Shown in pieces: positions 1-9,589 of a stretch of 64,000 nt of DNA. The translations under genes and the position numbers were made by a program. The notes under the pieces were generated by a model that saw only the letters and a list, made by a program, of their open reading frames with translations, had not been told where the DNA came from and ran no database searches. The number at the start of each line of letters is the position of its first letter. The first letter of the stretch is position 1. The DNA comes from Colicola sp016286205 (lineage in GTDB: Bacteria > Bacteroidota > Bacteroidia > Bacteroidales > Paludibacteraceae), in the NCBI GenBank assembly GCA_016286205.1, contig JAEESF010000011.1, positions 17,028-81,027 of the forward strand, written 5' to 3'.

Positions 1-534
1 TGTGGCAATGCATCGCGCTGCGTAGCCAAATATGGTTTTGAGCAGGGCCTATGTGACAGTCAGATGACTCTGGAAACGCTAGCAGGCCTGAAGCATCTCT
101 CGATACAAACTACACGCGAAAAAACGATAACAGGCGTAACGGTCGATATGGGCAAAGTGATGGGCAATCCGCACCAAGTGCTGTTTGTGGATAGCCTAGA
201 TGCTTTGAATACCCATTTTGAATATATCCAGAAGGCCGACGACTGGGCAGAAGAACGCAAGCAAACGAACATAGAATGTGTGTGCGTTCTTAATAGGAAG
301 GAAGTTCAGATGCGTGTGTGTGAACGAGGAACGGGCGAGACAATGGCCTGTGGCACAGGTGCTTGCGCAACTGTTATGGCGGCCGTAGAAAAAGGACTGA
401 CTGACAGGCAAGTGACTGTGCATATGTTGGGCGGAGACCTATTGGTCCGTATCGACGAAGACGGAGAAGTCTATATGACAGGTCCGGCTACGGAAGTATT
501 TCGTGGGATTTATACTTGGGAGGAGAAACAATGA
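1..534 (+). CDS. dapF: diaminopimelate epimerase, 5' truncated
   Basis: This is the C-terminal part (177 residues) of diaminopimelate epimerase, which interconverts LL- and meso-diaminopimelate in the cytoplasm for lysine and peptidoglycan synthesis. The reading frame is open from base 1, and its first residues are the CGNxxRC motif holding one of the two catalytic cysteines. The second lies in a CGTGACA motif whose Cys codon is at 349-351. The family is about 270 residues long, so roughly the first third is outside the window; the ATG at 64 is internal. The TGA stop overlaps the ATG of dapL (ATGA), so the two genes are translationally coupled and act in consecutive steps. Confidence 0.95.
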   Translation, partial: CGNASRCVAKYGFEQGLCDSQMTLETLAGLKHLSIQTTREKTITGVTVDMGKVMGNPHQVLFVDSLDALNTHFEYIQKADDWAEERKQTNIECVCVLNRKEVQMRVCERGTGETMACGTGACATVMAAVEKGLTDRQVTVHMLGGDLLVRIDEDGEVYMTGPATEVFRGIYTWEEKQ

Positions 535-1691
535 CCATCAATACCCATCTGCAACAACTGAAAGGCAGTTATCTATTCACGGAAATTGTCAATCGAACGC
601 AGGCCTACAAGACAGTTCATCCGGATGCACATATCCTGCGACTGGGCGTCGGAGATGTCACACGACCATTACCACCAGCTATCATCGATGCTATGCATCG
701 AGCGGTGGATGAGCTGGCTGCTAGCAAGACTTTCCGCGGCTATGGACCGGAGGAAGGTTACGTTTGGCTCAAACAGGCTATCATAGACAATGAGTATCGT
801 CCGCGTGGCGTAGAACTGGGCCTGGCGGAAGTGTTCATCTCAGATGGTGCAGGCAGTGATCTAGGTAACCTGAGCGAACTGTTCGACAGCACCAATCGGG
901 TGGCCATACTGGATCCTTCTTATCCGGCGTATGTCGATTCGAGCAAGATGGCCGGACGCGATATTATTTTTCTGCCTAGCCATGCGGAGAATAAGTTTGT
1001 GCCTGACCTGCCTAAACAGCAAGCAGACATTATCTATCTCTGTTTCCCGAATAATCCAACCGGTGCCGTTCTGACGCTTGATCAGCTCAAACTATGGGTT
1101 GATTATGCTCGCGAACATAAGAGTATCATCATTTTTGACGCGGCATACGAATGCTTTATCCAGGATAAGAATATCCCACACTCGATATATGAGATTCCTG
1201 GTGCGAAGGAGGTGGCCATAGAGGTTCGCAGTTACAGCAAGGTAGCCGGATTTACAGCTGTGCGTTGCGGTTATACCATCGTGCCGAAGGAGACAGGCCT
1301 ACAGACTATGTGGCTACGTCGTCAGTGTACCAAATACAATGGCACATCCTATGTGGCTCAACGTGCTGCTATGGCTACTTATACCCCAGAAGGCAAGAAG
1401 GGCTTGGCGGCCAATCTGAACTACTACAAACAGACGGCACAGGTTATCTCAGGCGGACTTACAGCCTTGGGATACGAGGTATATGGTGGAGAGAATGCAC
1501 CGTATATATGGTGTCGGACGCCTAATAAGATGGCTTCGTGGGAATTTTTCGATCTGCTTCTGAACCAATGCCAAGTGGTTTGTACGCCAGGTTCTGGCTT
1601 TGGTCCTGCAGGTGAGGGATATGTTCGTTTTTCAGCCTTCTCGCCTAGAAAAGACTGTGAAGAAGCGTTAATCAGAATGAAAGAATTGTAA
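531..1691 (+). CDS. dapL: LL-diaminopimelate aminotransferase
   Basis: A PLP-dependent class I/II aminotransferase of 386 residues that converts tetrahydrodipicolinate directly to LL-diaminopimelate (the aminotransferase variant of the lysine pathway). The N-terminus (LKGSYLFTEI, then LGVGDVTRPLP) is typical of DapL. The PLP-binding lysine is in SYSKVAGF (Lys237), followed by the RCG motif. The ATG at 531 is chosen over the TTG at 516 because it overlaps the dapF stop and has a rare GGAGG-like sequence just upstream. The length agrees with the family (about 400). The stop abuts the pyrG ATG directly, suggesting one transcript for dapF-dapL-pyrG. Confidence 0.95.
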   Translation: MTINTHLQQLKGSYLFTEIVNRTQAYKTVHPDAHILRLGVGDVTRPLPPAIIDAMHRAVDELAASKTFRGYGPEEGYVWLKQAIIDNEYRPRGVELGLAEVFISDGAGSDLGNLSELFDSTNRVAILDPSYPAYVDSSKMAGRDIIFLPSHAENKFVPDLPKQQADIIYLCFPNNPTGAVLTLDQLKLWVDYAREHKSIIIFDAAYECFIQDKNIPHSIYEIPGAKEVAIEVRSYSKVAGFTAVRCGYTIVPKETGLQTMWLRRQCTKYNGTSYVAQRAAMATYTPEGKKGLAANLNYYKQTAQVISGGLTALGYEVYGGENAPYIWCRTPNKMASWEFFDLLLNQCQVVCTPGSGFGPAGEGYVRFSAFSPRKDCEEALIRMKEL

Positions 1692-3299
1692 ATGGAAACG
1701 CAAACCAAATATATTTTTATTACCGGTGGCGTCGTTTCGTCGCTAGGCAAAGGTATCATCTCGGCCAGTTTAGGCAAACTGCTGCAAGCACGTGGATACA
1801 AAGTTACTATTCAGAAGTTCGACCCCTACATCAATATTGACCCGGGAACATTAAATCCGTACGAGCACGGTGAATGCTATGTGACGATGGATGGCATGGA
1901 GACGGATCTAGATCTAGGCCATTATGAGCGCTTCACGGGCATCCACACAACGCGCAGCAATTCTATCACCACGGGACGCATCTACAAGACGGTTATTGAC
2001 CGCGAACGTCGTGGAGATTATTTGGGCAAAACCATTCAGGTAGTGCCTCATATTACGGACGAGATCAAGCGTCGTATGCTTCGTGAAGACGAGCAGAATG
2101 AGCAACTCGATTTTGTGATAACTGAGGTAGGCGGCACTATCGGCGATATAGAGAGTGCTCCGTTCATGGAGGCTATACGTCAACTACGTTGGCAGTTGGG
2201 ACGCAATGCCGTGAGTGTGCACTTGACGTACGTACCTTATCTGAAGGCGGCCGAGGAGATGAAGACCAAACCGACGCAGCACAGTGTGAAGGAGTTGCAA
2301 AGTATGGGAATTCAGCCGGATATACTGGTTTTGCGTACGGAACGCCATCTGGACGATCATATGCGCATGAAGGTGGCTTCGTTCTGTAATGTCGATTTGG
2401 ATTGCGTCATTCTCAGTGAAGATATGCCTAGCATTTACGAGGTGCCAGTCAGTATGTTGCAGCAAGGACTCGACACCGCTATTTTGCGCAAAACAGGCCT
2501 GCCCGTAGGAGAGACGATAGACATGCAGTCGTGGTTTGATTTTCTGGAGAAACAACGCCATGCTACCAGAGAAGTACATATTGGGTTGGTGGGTAAATAC
2601 GACTTGCAAGATGCCTACAAAAGTATCCGTGAGAGTCTAAACCTAGCAGCCATATACAATGATACGAAGGCCGTTCTGCACTTCATCAATAGCGAACAGA
2701 TTACGAAGGAGAATGTGTCTGAACAGTTGGCTGGTATGGCTGGCGTAATCATTTGCCCGGGCTTCGGTCAGCGTGGTACAGAGGGCAAGATCATAACCAT
2801 CCAGTATACTCGTACGCATGATATCCCTACTTTGGGTATCTGCCTGGGCATGCAGATGATGGTTATCGAGTTTGCTCGAAACGTGCTGGGCTACCAGGAT
2901 GCCAACAGTCGCGAGATGGATGAACAGACGCCGCATAACGTCATCGATATGATGGAGGAGCAGAAGACGATTACGCAGAAAGGTGGCACTATGCGTTTGG
3001 GTGCCTACGAGTGCTTGCTGCGTGAGGGTAGTCGTGCCTATGAGGCTTACGGTCGTCAGAAGAGTATCATGGAGAGGCATCGTCATCGTTACGAATTTAA
3101 TAATGCCTACAAAGAGGACTATGAACGCAAAGGTATGCAGTGCGTGGGTATCAATCCATCGGCAGACCTGGTGGAAATAGTCGAAATACCTAGTCATAAG
3201 TGGTTCATCGGAACACAATTTCATCCGGAATATTCGTCTACGGTCCTTCATCCGCATCCTCTCTTCATGAGTTTTTTCAAGGCTTGTAGTGCGTTATAA
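1692..3299 (+). CDS. pyrG: CTP synthase
   Basis: CTP synthase makes CTP from UTP, ATP and glutamine. The 535-residue protein has the N-terminal synthetase domain (KYIFITGGVVSSLGKG, with the P-loop-like nucleotide site) and a C-terminal class I glutamine amidotransferase domain. The amidotransferase nucleophile is Cys384 in GICLGMQ, and the His-Glu pair is in HPEY near the end. The length is normal. The gene starts at the base after the dapL stop and ends just before a weak hairpin (3307-3325) and the glmS promoter, so it is probably the last gene of the dapF-dapL-pyrG transcript. Confidence 0.97.
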   Translation: METQTKYIFITGGVVSSLGKGIISASLGKLLQARGYKVTIQKFDPYINIDPGTLNPYEHGECYVTMDGMETDLDLGHYERFTGIHTTRSNSITTGRIYKTVIDRERRGDYLGKTIQVVPHITDEIKRRMLREDEQNEQLDFVITEVGGTIGDIESAPFMEAIRQLRWQLGRNAVSVHLTYVPYLKAAEEMKTKPTQHSVKELQSMGIQPDILVLRTERHLDDHMRMKVASFCNVDLDCVILSEDMPSIYEVPVSMLQQGLDTAILRKTGLPVGETIDMQSWFDFLEKQRHATREVHIGLVGKYDLQDAYKSIRESLNLAAIYNDTKAVLHFINSEQITKENVSEQLAGMAGVIICPGFGQRGTEGKIITIQYTRTHDIPTLGICLGMQMMVIEFARNVLGYQDANSREMDEQTPHNVIDMMEEQKTITQKGGTMRLGAYECLLREGSRAYEAYGRQKSIMERHRHRYEFNNAYKEDYERKGMQCVGINPSADLVEIVEIPSHKWFIGTQFHPEYSSTVLHPHPLFMSFFKACSAL

Positions 3300-3341
3300 G
3301 ACGCAATAATGCCCCAAAGGCATTAAAAAGGAAGAAAAATC

Positions 3342-3372
3342 TTGCATATTTCAGAAAAAAGCAGTATTTTTG
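3342..3372 (+). promoter_or_regulatory. Bacteroidetes-type promoter for glmS
   Basis: TTG at 3342-3344, a 20-base spacer and TATTTTTG at 3365-3372 match the -33/-7 consensus of the Bacteroidetes primary sigma factor. The glmS ATG lies 30 bases downstream. Confidence 0.75.
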
Positions 3373-3401
3373 CAGCCAAAATCTAAAATACAGAAGATAA
3401 C

Positions 3402-5246
3402 ATGTGTGGTATAGTAGGATATATAGGCAAACGTGATGCGTATCCGATTTTGATCAAAGGTCTTCATCGTCTCGAGTATCGCGGTTACGACAGTGCTGGT
3501 GTAGCGCTAATCAATCCCGAGGGACGATTGAATGTCTATAAGGCCAAAGGCAAAGTGGCCGAACTGGAATCGTTTGCAGCAGAGAAAGACACAACCGGTT
3601 TTATCGGCATTGCTCATACCCGTTGGGCTACTCACGGCGAGCCCAATGCCGTCAATGCGCACCCTCACTATTCTGAGAGTGAACGCTTGGCCATCATTCA
3701 CAATGGCATTATCGAGAACTATGCCGTACTGAAAGCAGGTCTACAACAGGCAGGCTATACGTTCAAATCGGATACTGACACAGAGGTTCTGGTTCAGCTG
3801 ATTGAGTATACGCAGGAGAACAAGCATGTGGACTTGAAGACAGCGGTACAACTAGCTTTGCAACAAGTGGTTGGAGCGTATGCAATAGCTATCTTGGATA
3901 AGGATCATCCTGACCGTTTGATAGCTGCGCGCAAAGGTTCTCCGCTGGTTGTGGGTATTGGTAAAGAAGAGTATTTTCTGGCCTCTGACGCGACGCCGAT
4001 CGTAGAATATACTGACCAGGTAATATATATTGAAGACGAGGAAGTGGTAAATCTGCAACTGGGCAAGGATGTCGATATCACGACTATCGGCAATGTGCAA
4101 AAGACTCCGGAAATCAAACGTCTGGAGTTGTCGCTCAGTCAACTGGAGAAAGGCGGTTATCCGCACTTCATGCTCAAGGAGATATACGAGCAACCACGTA
4201 CGTTGGCCGATTCGATGCGAGGCCGTGTCAATGTGCGGCAAGATAACATCGCTTTGTCGGGCTTTATCGACAACAAAGAGCGTTTTCTCAATGCTAAACG
4301 CATTATCATTACCGCATGTGGAACCAGTTGGCATGCCGGTCTGATAGCTATGTATGCCATCGAAGAGTTCGCTCAAATTCCTGTGGAAGTAGAGTATTCC
4401 AGCGAGTTCCGTTATCGCAAACCCGTTATCAACAAAGATGATGTGGTGATAGCAATATCTCAATCGGGCGAGACGGCAGATACGTTGGCTGCTATCCAGT
4501 TGGCGAAGGAGAAAGGGGCGTTTATCTTCTCTATTTGTAATGTGGTAGGAGCGTCGATTCCGCGTGTTAGCGACAGTGGATGCTATACGCACGTTGGGCC
4601 GGAGATAGGTGTTGCCAGTACGAAAGCCTTTACAGCACAAGTGGTAGCGCTTACGATGTTGGCACTGTGTATCGGTCGCGAGAAGGGGACAATAGCTCAG
4701 GAGCAATATCTGAATATCGTTCGCGAACTAGGTCGAATTCCTACTAAGATGGAGCGTGTGCTGAAACAGGATAAGAAGATTGCTGAGTTTGCAAAGACCT
4801 TCACCTATGCGCAGAATTTCATTTATCTAGGGCGCGGATACAATTATCCGGTGGCTATGGAGGGGGCTCTCAAACTGAAGGAAATCAGCTATATCCATGC
4901 AGAAGGTTATCCTGCCGCAGAGATGAAGCATGGCCCGATAGCGCTTGTCTCGCAAGAGATGCCTGTTGTGGTGGTTGCTCCGCATTGCGGCACGTACGAG
5001 AAGGTGGTTAGCAATATTCAGGAGATCAAAGCTCGTAAGGGTAGGGTGATTGCTGTAGTGAGTGAAGGAGACGAACAAGTGCAACGCATGGCTGACTATA
5101 CGATCGAAGTGCCTGCTACAGAAGAGTGCCTGACGCCGCTTTTGACGGTTGTCCCACTCCAATTGCTGGCATACCATATTGCGGTAGTCAAAGGTTGCGA
5201 TGTGGACCAACCGCGTAACTTGGCTAAGTCCGTGACTGTGGAATGA
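3402..5246 (+). CDS. glmS: glutamine-fructose-6-phosphate aminotransferase
   Basis: GlmS makes glucosamine-6-phosphate from fructose-6-phosphate and glutamine, the entry to UDP-GlcNAc for peptidoglycan and LPS. The 614-residue protein begins MCGIVGYIG, so Cys2 becomes the N-terminal nucleophile after Met removal. It has the class II amidotransferase domain (to about residue 220) followed by two SIS sugar-isomerase domains (ISQSGETADT in the first, ending in the conserved NLAKSVTVE). Length and order are as in the family. It has its own promoter. No glmS ribozyme is expected or seen, since the leader is only about 20-30 nt. Its TGA overlaps the next ATG. Confidence 0.97.
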   Translation: MCGIVGYIGKRDAYPILIKGLHRLEYRGYDSAGVALINPEGRLNVYKAKGKVAELESFAAEKDTTGFIGIAHTRWATHGEPNAVNAHPHYSESERLAIIHNGIIENYAVLKAGLQQAGYTFKSDTDTEVLVQLIEYTQENKHVDLKTAVQLALQQVVGAYAIAILDKDHPDRLIAARKGSPLVVGIGKEEYFLASDATPIVEYTDQVIYIEDEEVVNLQLGKDVDITTIGNVQKTPEIKRLELSLSQLEKGGYPHFMLKEIYEQPRTLADSMRGRVNVRQDNIALSGFIDNKERFLNAKRIIITACGTSWHAGLIAMYAIEEFAQIPVEVEYSSEFRYRKPVINKDDVVIAISQSGETADTLAAIQLAKEKGAFIFSICNVVGASIPRVSDSGCYTHVGPEIGVASTKAFTAQVVALTMLALCIGREKGTIAQEQYLNIVRELGRIPTKMERVLKQDKKIAEFAKTFTYAQNFIYLGRGYNYPVAMEGALKLKEISYIHAEGYPAAEMKHGPIALVSQEMPVVVVAPHCGTYEKVVSNIQEIKARKGRVIAVVSEGDEQVQRMADYTIEVPATEECLTPLLTVVPLQLLAYHIAVVKGCDVDQPRNLAKSVTVE

Positions 5247-5542
5247 AAAAGAGCCAGAAATATCTTCGCTGGGCGGCTGTGCTATACAGCCTGTTTGGCA
5301 TGTTGGCATTGGGCGTCTTCTGCCTGCTTTACGCTTTTCCAATCGATAATATAGTTTTGATTTTTCTCGCGATAATAGGTGTTGCATTGTGGATTTTGGC
5401 GAGCATTATGCGTACTTCTTACCGTCAGGCGCTAAAGGAAGAGGAAGCAGAGGAGATAAATCAGTTTATAGAACGGATGGAAGCGGAAAAGAAACGAATC
5501 GAGAATATATTAAATTATATTGATAATCATGCAAAAGATTAG
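5243..5542 (+). CDS. small membrane protein with coiled-coil tail
   Basis: A 99-residue protein not recognised as a named family. It has two predicted membrane helices (about residues 9-31 and 36-54) joined by a tight turn, followed by a charged, Glu-rich helical tail (ALKEEEAEEINQF onward) that looks like a short coiled coil. The ATG overlaps the glmS stop (ATGA), and its end overlaps the ddh start by 14 bases, so it is translated as part of this operon. Function is unknown; the context gives only co-expression with cell-wall precursor genes. Confidence 0.8.
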   Translation: MKKSQKYLRWAAVLYSLFGMLALGVFCLLYAFPIDNIVLIFLAIIGVALWILASIMRTSYRQALKEEEAEEINQFIERMEAEKKRIENILNYIDNHAKD

Positions 5543-6392
5543 AGTTGCTATTGTCGGTTACGGCAATATAGGCCGTGCCGTAGAACAAGCTGTTTGTGCT
5601 TCTCCGGATATGGAGTTGGCCGGCATCTTTCACCATGATGACTGCATGAATAGTATCGAGGCAGACGCAGTACTGCTTTGTACTCCAACGCGTGAGGTGC
5701 CTAAATTTGCTGCACTTTTTGCCGCACGTGGCATTTGTACGGTAGATAGTTTTGATATTCACGGCCAGATTTCGTCTTTCCGTGCGCAGCAGGACTCTCT
5801 GTGTGTGGCAAATCGTTCGGTCAGTATCCTCTCGGCAGGATGGGATCCGGGAAGTGATAGCGTGGTGCGGGCATTGCTGATGGCTATGGCGCCCAAGGGC
5901 ATTACGTATACCAATTTTGGTCCTGGTCGTTCGATGGGCCATTCGGTAGCAGCAAAGGCTATCCCCGGAGTGAAGAATGCGCTCAGTATGACGATTCCAT
6001 TGGGCACAGGTGTTCATCGCCGTATGGTATATATCGAACTCGAAGATGGTGCTGATTTTAAGCAAGTTGAGGCGGCTCTGCTGAAGGACGATTATTTTGC
6101 ACACGACGAGACTCATGTGATAGCAGTAGAGAGCGTCGATGCCCTCAATAATGTGGCACACGGCGTTAATTTGGTTCGTTCGGGTGTCTCGGGTGAAACG
6201 CACAATCAGCGCTTTGAATTCAATATGCAAATCAATAATCCCGCGTTGACAGGCCAAGTAATGGTCAGTTGTGCCCGTGCCGCTGTGCGCATGCAGCAAC
6301 GTGGCGAATACGGCGCTAAGACGATGATTGAGTTGCGTCCGGTGGATTTGTTGCCTGGTAGTGTAGAAGATAATGTCAAAGCACTTGTCTAG
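5529..6392 (+). CDS. ddh: meso-diaminopimelate D-dehydrogenase
   Basis: An NADPH-dependent enzyme that reductively aminates tetrahydrodipicolinate to meso-DAP in one step (the dehydrogenase variant of lysine biosynthesis). The 287-residue protein has an N-terminal Rossmann fold (VGYGNIGRAV) and the Ddh-specific stretch SAGWDPGSDSV followed by FGPGRSMGHS. The ATG at 5529 is preferred to the TTG at 5520. The window therefore carries enzymes for both the DapL/DapF route and the Ddh route. Its TAG overlaps the GTG start of the next gene. Confidence 0.93.
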   Translation: MQKIRVAIVGYGNIGRAVEQAVCASPDMELAGIFHHDDCMNSIEADAVLLCTPTREVPKFAALFAARGICTVDSFDIHGQISSFRAQQDSLCVANRSVSILSAGWDPGSDSVVRALLMAMAPKGITYTNFGPGRSMGHSVAAKAIPGVKNALSMTIPLGTGVHRRMVYIELEDGADFKQVEAALLKDDYFAHDETHVIAVESVDALNNVAHGVNLVRSGVSGETHNQRFEFNMQINNPALTGQVMVSCARAAVRMQQRGEYGAKTMIELRPVDLLPGSVEDNVKALV

Positions 6393-7471
6393 TGTCTAGA
6401 ATACGCGCAATAGGGTTTCTTCTGTTGGTGGCGCTGAGTCTCAGTGCGGCTGTCCGTGTGAATGAGCACGTAGTGCTCTATCCGTCCGAGGATCAGTACG
6501 GTAAGCCTATCCGTCTGTCCGGTAAAATCAGTTATCCGGTTGATCAGCCCGCAAAAGGCCTGATGCTCATCACGCATTATACGATTGGCGCAAATAGCGA
6601 AGTGCCATCTAGTTGTACGCCTATTGAGGCAAAGGTTTTTCGCGATGATTATGTGCTCGTCATGCCAGATTATATGGGGTATGGCGTGACGCGTGACAGT
6701 TTTCCTCCGTATCTGAATGGCGAACTGACAGCTGTCAATTGTGTTGATATGTTGACGGCGTCGCGCCATGTGCTAGATAGCCTGCAGATTAAGACAAACG
6801 ACAGTATCTATATTGTCGGTTTCTCGCAAGGAGGGGCCACTTCTCTATGGACGCTCAAACTGTTGGAAGAAAAGTATGCCAATCGTTTTCCGGTGAAGGC
6901 TTGTTTTGCAGGAAGCGGGCCTTACGATGTAGCGGCAACGTACGATGAAGCGGTTTCTACCAATCGAGTGGGATTGGCGATGACAGTCCCATTGCTTGTC
7001 ATGGGAACCAGTGTGGCGTATGGCTTGAATTTGCAGCGGAGCGACTTCTTTACTTCACATTTGGATAATATGTTCGACGAGAATATTGCGTCGAAGAAAT
7101 ATTCGGTTATTTCTCTTTTTCTCCGAATGCCCGGTACGGATTTGGATCTATGGATGACGAAAGAAGGAATGGACAAAACACAACCGCAGACCAAGCGTTT
7201 GTACGAAGGCCTATTGCGTTCCAGTTTGGTGCATTATCCTTTGGATAATGATCCTGTAGGCGGAGAAACCATTTGTCCGAGTTGGAGACCGAAAACGCCG
7301 GTATATGTATTTCATTCCACCAATGATGACGTGGTGTGCTTTACCAACGCAGCACATCTACAACGCTGTTGGGGCGATGTGCCGAGTGTTACGTACGATT
7401 TTGGCAAATACGGCAGCCATTTATCCTCGTTACGCCTGTTTCTGAAGCGCGTTAAGGAACAATTACCTTGA
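6392..7471 (+). CDS. secreted alpha/beta-hydrolase (lipase/esterase-like)
   Basis: A 359-residue alpha/beta-hydrolase of the secretory lipase/prolyl-oligopeptidase-like type. It starts with GTG at 6392 (no nearby ATG), overlapping the ddh stop, and has an N-terminal signal peptide (about residues 1-20, hydrophobic GFLLLVALSLSAA). The nucleophile elbow is GFSQGG. A later STNDD and a C-terminal GSHLSS segment could supply the acid and His of the triad. The substrate cannot be deduced. The gene ends two bases from the convergent fbp stop, with no separate terminator visible between them. Confidence 0.75.
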   Translation: MSRIRAIGFLLLVALSLSAAVRVNEHVVLYPSEDQYGKPIRLSGKISYPVDQPAKGLMLITHYTIGANSEVPSSCTPIEAKVFRDDYVLVMPDYMGYGVTRDSFPPYLNGELTAVNCVDMLTASRHVLDSLQIKTNDSIYIVGFSQGGATSLWTLKLLEEKYANRFPVKACFAGSGPYDVAATYDEAVSTNRVGLAMTVPLLVMGTSVAYGLNLQRSDFFTSHLDNMFDENIASKKYSVISLFLRMPGTDLDLWMTKEGMDKTQPQTKRLYEGLLRSSLVHYPLDNDPVGGETICPSWRPKTPVYVFHSTNDDVVCFTNAAHLQRCWGDVPSVTYDFGKYGSHLSSLRLFLKRVKEQLP

Positions 7472-7473
7472 GA

Positions 7474-9462
7474 CTATCTTTCTCGTAGAGAACCGCTGCG
7501 ATAAGCTTGTAGAAGTTGTTCGAGACTGTTAATCTGTTCGAGCAACTCTTTGCCTTTGTCCGTATCTTTGATACGGATACGTTTGCCGGAGAAGTCTTGT
7601 AGCAACATTCGGTTGTGAATATCGTTGCCCGAACGAACGGCTTGCTCGCGGCTCTCAAACGAGTCGTGTTCTACCAATTGAATGCCGTGACTGTTGTAGA
7701 TAAGCGTATAGCCCGCGATGCCCGTTTTCTCCTGGTAGGGTTTGGAGAATCCGCCATCGATGACGAATCGTTGGCCATTGGCGCGCATCGGTGTCTCGCC
7801 CTTGATTGTACGAACTGGTACATGACCGTTTACGATGCGGCCGGTCTGTGGATCCAACCCAAACTCGCGAAGTATCTGCTTGCAGATTTTTTCGTCGTCT
7901 GCCAACGTGAAATAAGCGCCTTTTTGCTCTTCGTGCGTAGCCTTGTCGGCAATGAAATAGCGCTCGAAAGTAGTCATCCTATCCTTGTTGTAGAGCGGCG
8001 AGAACTCTCCTTCCCAGAGATAAAGCATATAATCCAATGCATCTTCTTTGGCGCGACCGGTGCCATAGTAAGCCGTGCGGATGATTTCGTCTGTGCGCTC
8101 CATCAGTTCGCGTCCTTTGACACGCTTGCCGCAAACATCGGCCTCGGTGAAACTGCCATCCGCATTCAGAGGAATAGCCGCGTGGTAGAGTAGGAATCCG
8201 TTTCGTACAAGGAAGAGCGAACCATGCTCAAAGAGCATGCGCAGATGTTTCTGCATCTTCTCACTCTTGCGGAACGAACGCCAAAGTTGGTTCATCAGGT
8301 CTTGTTCGTGTTTGCTCAACGCGTATGGATCGTTCGGATCGATAGTCGGCAGATTGGTGTCCTGCAACGGATAAGTCTTGCCTTCTATCGTTATCGTTCC
8401 TTTCGTCAGATCGATTTTGTCTAGCAAGGCGCGATGGCTCATGTTCCACTCCGGATGGCGAAGTACAGTCTGGCCTTCCAATTTGAATTGGATGATGGAG
8501 ATAGCTTTGTGCATCTTAGCCATCAGTTGTGCCGAACGCGTCAGGCGAGGATTGTTTTCGAAATCTTTGGTCTGCCAGATGGTGCAAGCATCATCGCCGT
8601 AGATGGTCATGGCGAAATTGGCCAAAGGCAGCAGATTGATACCATAACCCTCTTCGAGGGTTTCGATGTTCGCGTAGCGGATAGATACGCGAAGCACAGT
8701 TGCCAGAAGCGCTAAATTACCTGCCATAGCGCCCATCCATTCGATATCATGATTGCCCCATTGGACATCAAAATCGCGTACGGTGGACAGTACATCGAGA
8801 ATCTTGCTTGCACCCGGTCCGCGGTCGAAGATATCGCCCACAATATGCAGTGTGTCAATGGTCAATCCATGTATCAGATAGCTGATAGCAATCAGTAGTT
8901 GGTCCGCGCAACCGGTCTCTATTATCGCTTCAATGATAGCGTTGTAGTAGGTCTGGCGGTCGTGCTGCTCCAGGTTCGATTCGTGTAGCAGTTCGCGGAT
9001 AACGTACGCATAGTCTTGCGGCAACAGTTTTTCCACTTTCGAACGGCTGTATTTGATAGTCACGGCACGCGCAATTTCTACCACTTGACTCAAACGTATC
9101 CGATACCAATCGTCTAGGTTTTTTAGTTCCTTCCCTTCAGGGAGGGTTAGGGTAGGCTCTTCGTATGCTCGTTTCACGAGCTCCAGTCGCTCATCCGGAT
9201 AGTAGATGAGTGCGCAGAGTGCCCGTTTCTCGTCTTCGCTTAGTGTGTCTCCATAGACTTCATCCACTTTTTTGCGTACCACGCCGGAGGCGTTTTTTAT
9301 CATGTGTATGAACGCACTCGATTCGCCGTGTAGGTCACTCACAAAATGCTCGGTACCTTTCGGTAGCGAGAGAATGGCGCGCAGGTTAATCAACTCTGTC
9401 ACAACGGCTTGGGCGTTCGGAAATTTCTCACTCAGTAAACGTAAATAGCGTTCGTCTTCCAT
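7474..9462 (-). CDS. fbp: fructose-1,6-bisphosphatase class 3
   Basis: A class III fructose-1,6-bisphosphatase for gluconeogenesis, 662 residues as usual for this family and unrelated to class I FBPase. Metallophosphatase motifs are visible (FVSDLHGE, GDIFDRGPG, WGNHDIEWMGA). The ATG at 9462 is chosen because the promoter places the transcript start near 9478, leaving too little leader for the TTG at 9474. A foreign-looking segment (EPTLTLPEGKE) about 100 residues in is the translated copy of a dispersed GC-rich repeat that lies at 9128-9160. It appears tolerated, since the frame stays open and the flanking family motifs are intact. Confidence 0.95.
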   Translation of the reverse strand: MEDERYLRLLSEKFPNAQAVVTELINLRAILSLPKGTEHFVSDLHGESSAFIHMIKNASGVVRKKVDEVYGDTLSEDEKRALCALIYYPDERLELVKRAYEEPTLTLPEGKELKNLDDWYRIRLSQVVEIARAVTIKYSRSKVEKLLPQDYAYVIRELLHESNLEQHDRQTYYNAIIEAIIETGCADQLLIAISYLIHGLTIDTLHIVGDIFDRGPGASKILDVLSTVRDFDVQWGNHDIEWMGAMAGNLALLATVLRVSIRYANIETLEEGYGINLLPLANFAMTIYGDDACTIWQTKDFENNPRLTRSAQLMAKMHKAISIIQFKLEGQTVLRHPEWNMSHRALLDKIDLTKGTITIEGKTYPLQDTNLPTIDPNDPYALSKHEQDLMNQLWRSFRKSEKMQKHLRMLFEHGSLFLVRNGFLLYHAAIPLNADGSFTEADVCGKRVKGRELMERTDEIIRTAYYGTGRAKEDALDYMLYLWEGEFSPLYNKDRMTTFERYFIADKATHEEQKGAYFTLADDEKICKQILREFGLDPQTGRIVNGHVPVRTIKGETPMRANGQRFVIDGGFSKPYQEKTGIAGYTLIYNSHGIQLVEHDSFESREQAVRSGNDIHNRMLLQDFSGKRIRIKDTDKGKELLEQINSLEQLLQAYRSGSLRER
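9128..9160 (+). repeat. GC-rich hairpin repeat, copy a (inside fbp)
   Basis: A CCTTCCCTTCAGGGAGGG core followed by TTAGGGTAGGCTC. It is the same element found at 24088-24123, 56761-56798, 61331-61367 and 63199-63234. Here it lies within the fbp reading frame and is translated from the opposite strand. Confidence 0.8.
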
Positions 9463-9484
9463 TATTTCATTCAAATTTGCGGCG

Positions 9485-9515
9485 CAAATTTACTACAAAT
9501 TTTCCAAATCTGCAA
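9485..9515 (-). promoter_or_regulatory. promoter for fbp, with mirrored -7 box
   Basis: On the minus strand, TTG (9513-9515), 20 bases and TAAATTTG (9485-9492). The -7 box is one arm of an 8-bp inverted repeat (9473-9480 with 9484-9491), which could be an operator. Confidence 0.75.
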
Positions 9516-9589
9516 GATTTTCTACGAAAAAATATCGTCTGTGCTTGTACAAGCGTATTTTTTTGTTGAAAAGATTGATGTTTGCAGTT

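Noticed and set aside
3307..3325. TAATGCC/GGCATTA hairpin after pyrG as a terminator
   Set aside because: The stem is short and is followed by As rather than Ts on the plus strand, so it was not listed as a terminator.
3373..3401. Possible glmS ribozyme
   Set aside because: The leader between promoter and ATG is about 30 bases, far too short for the ribozyme.
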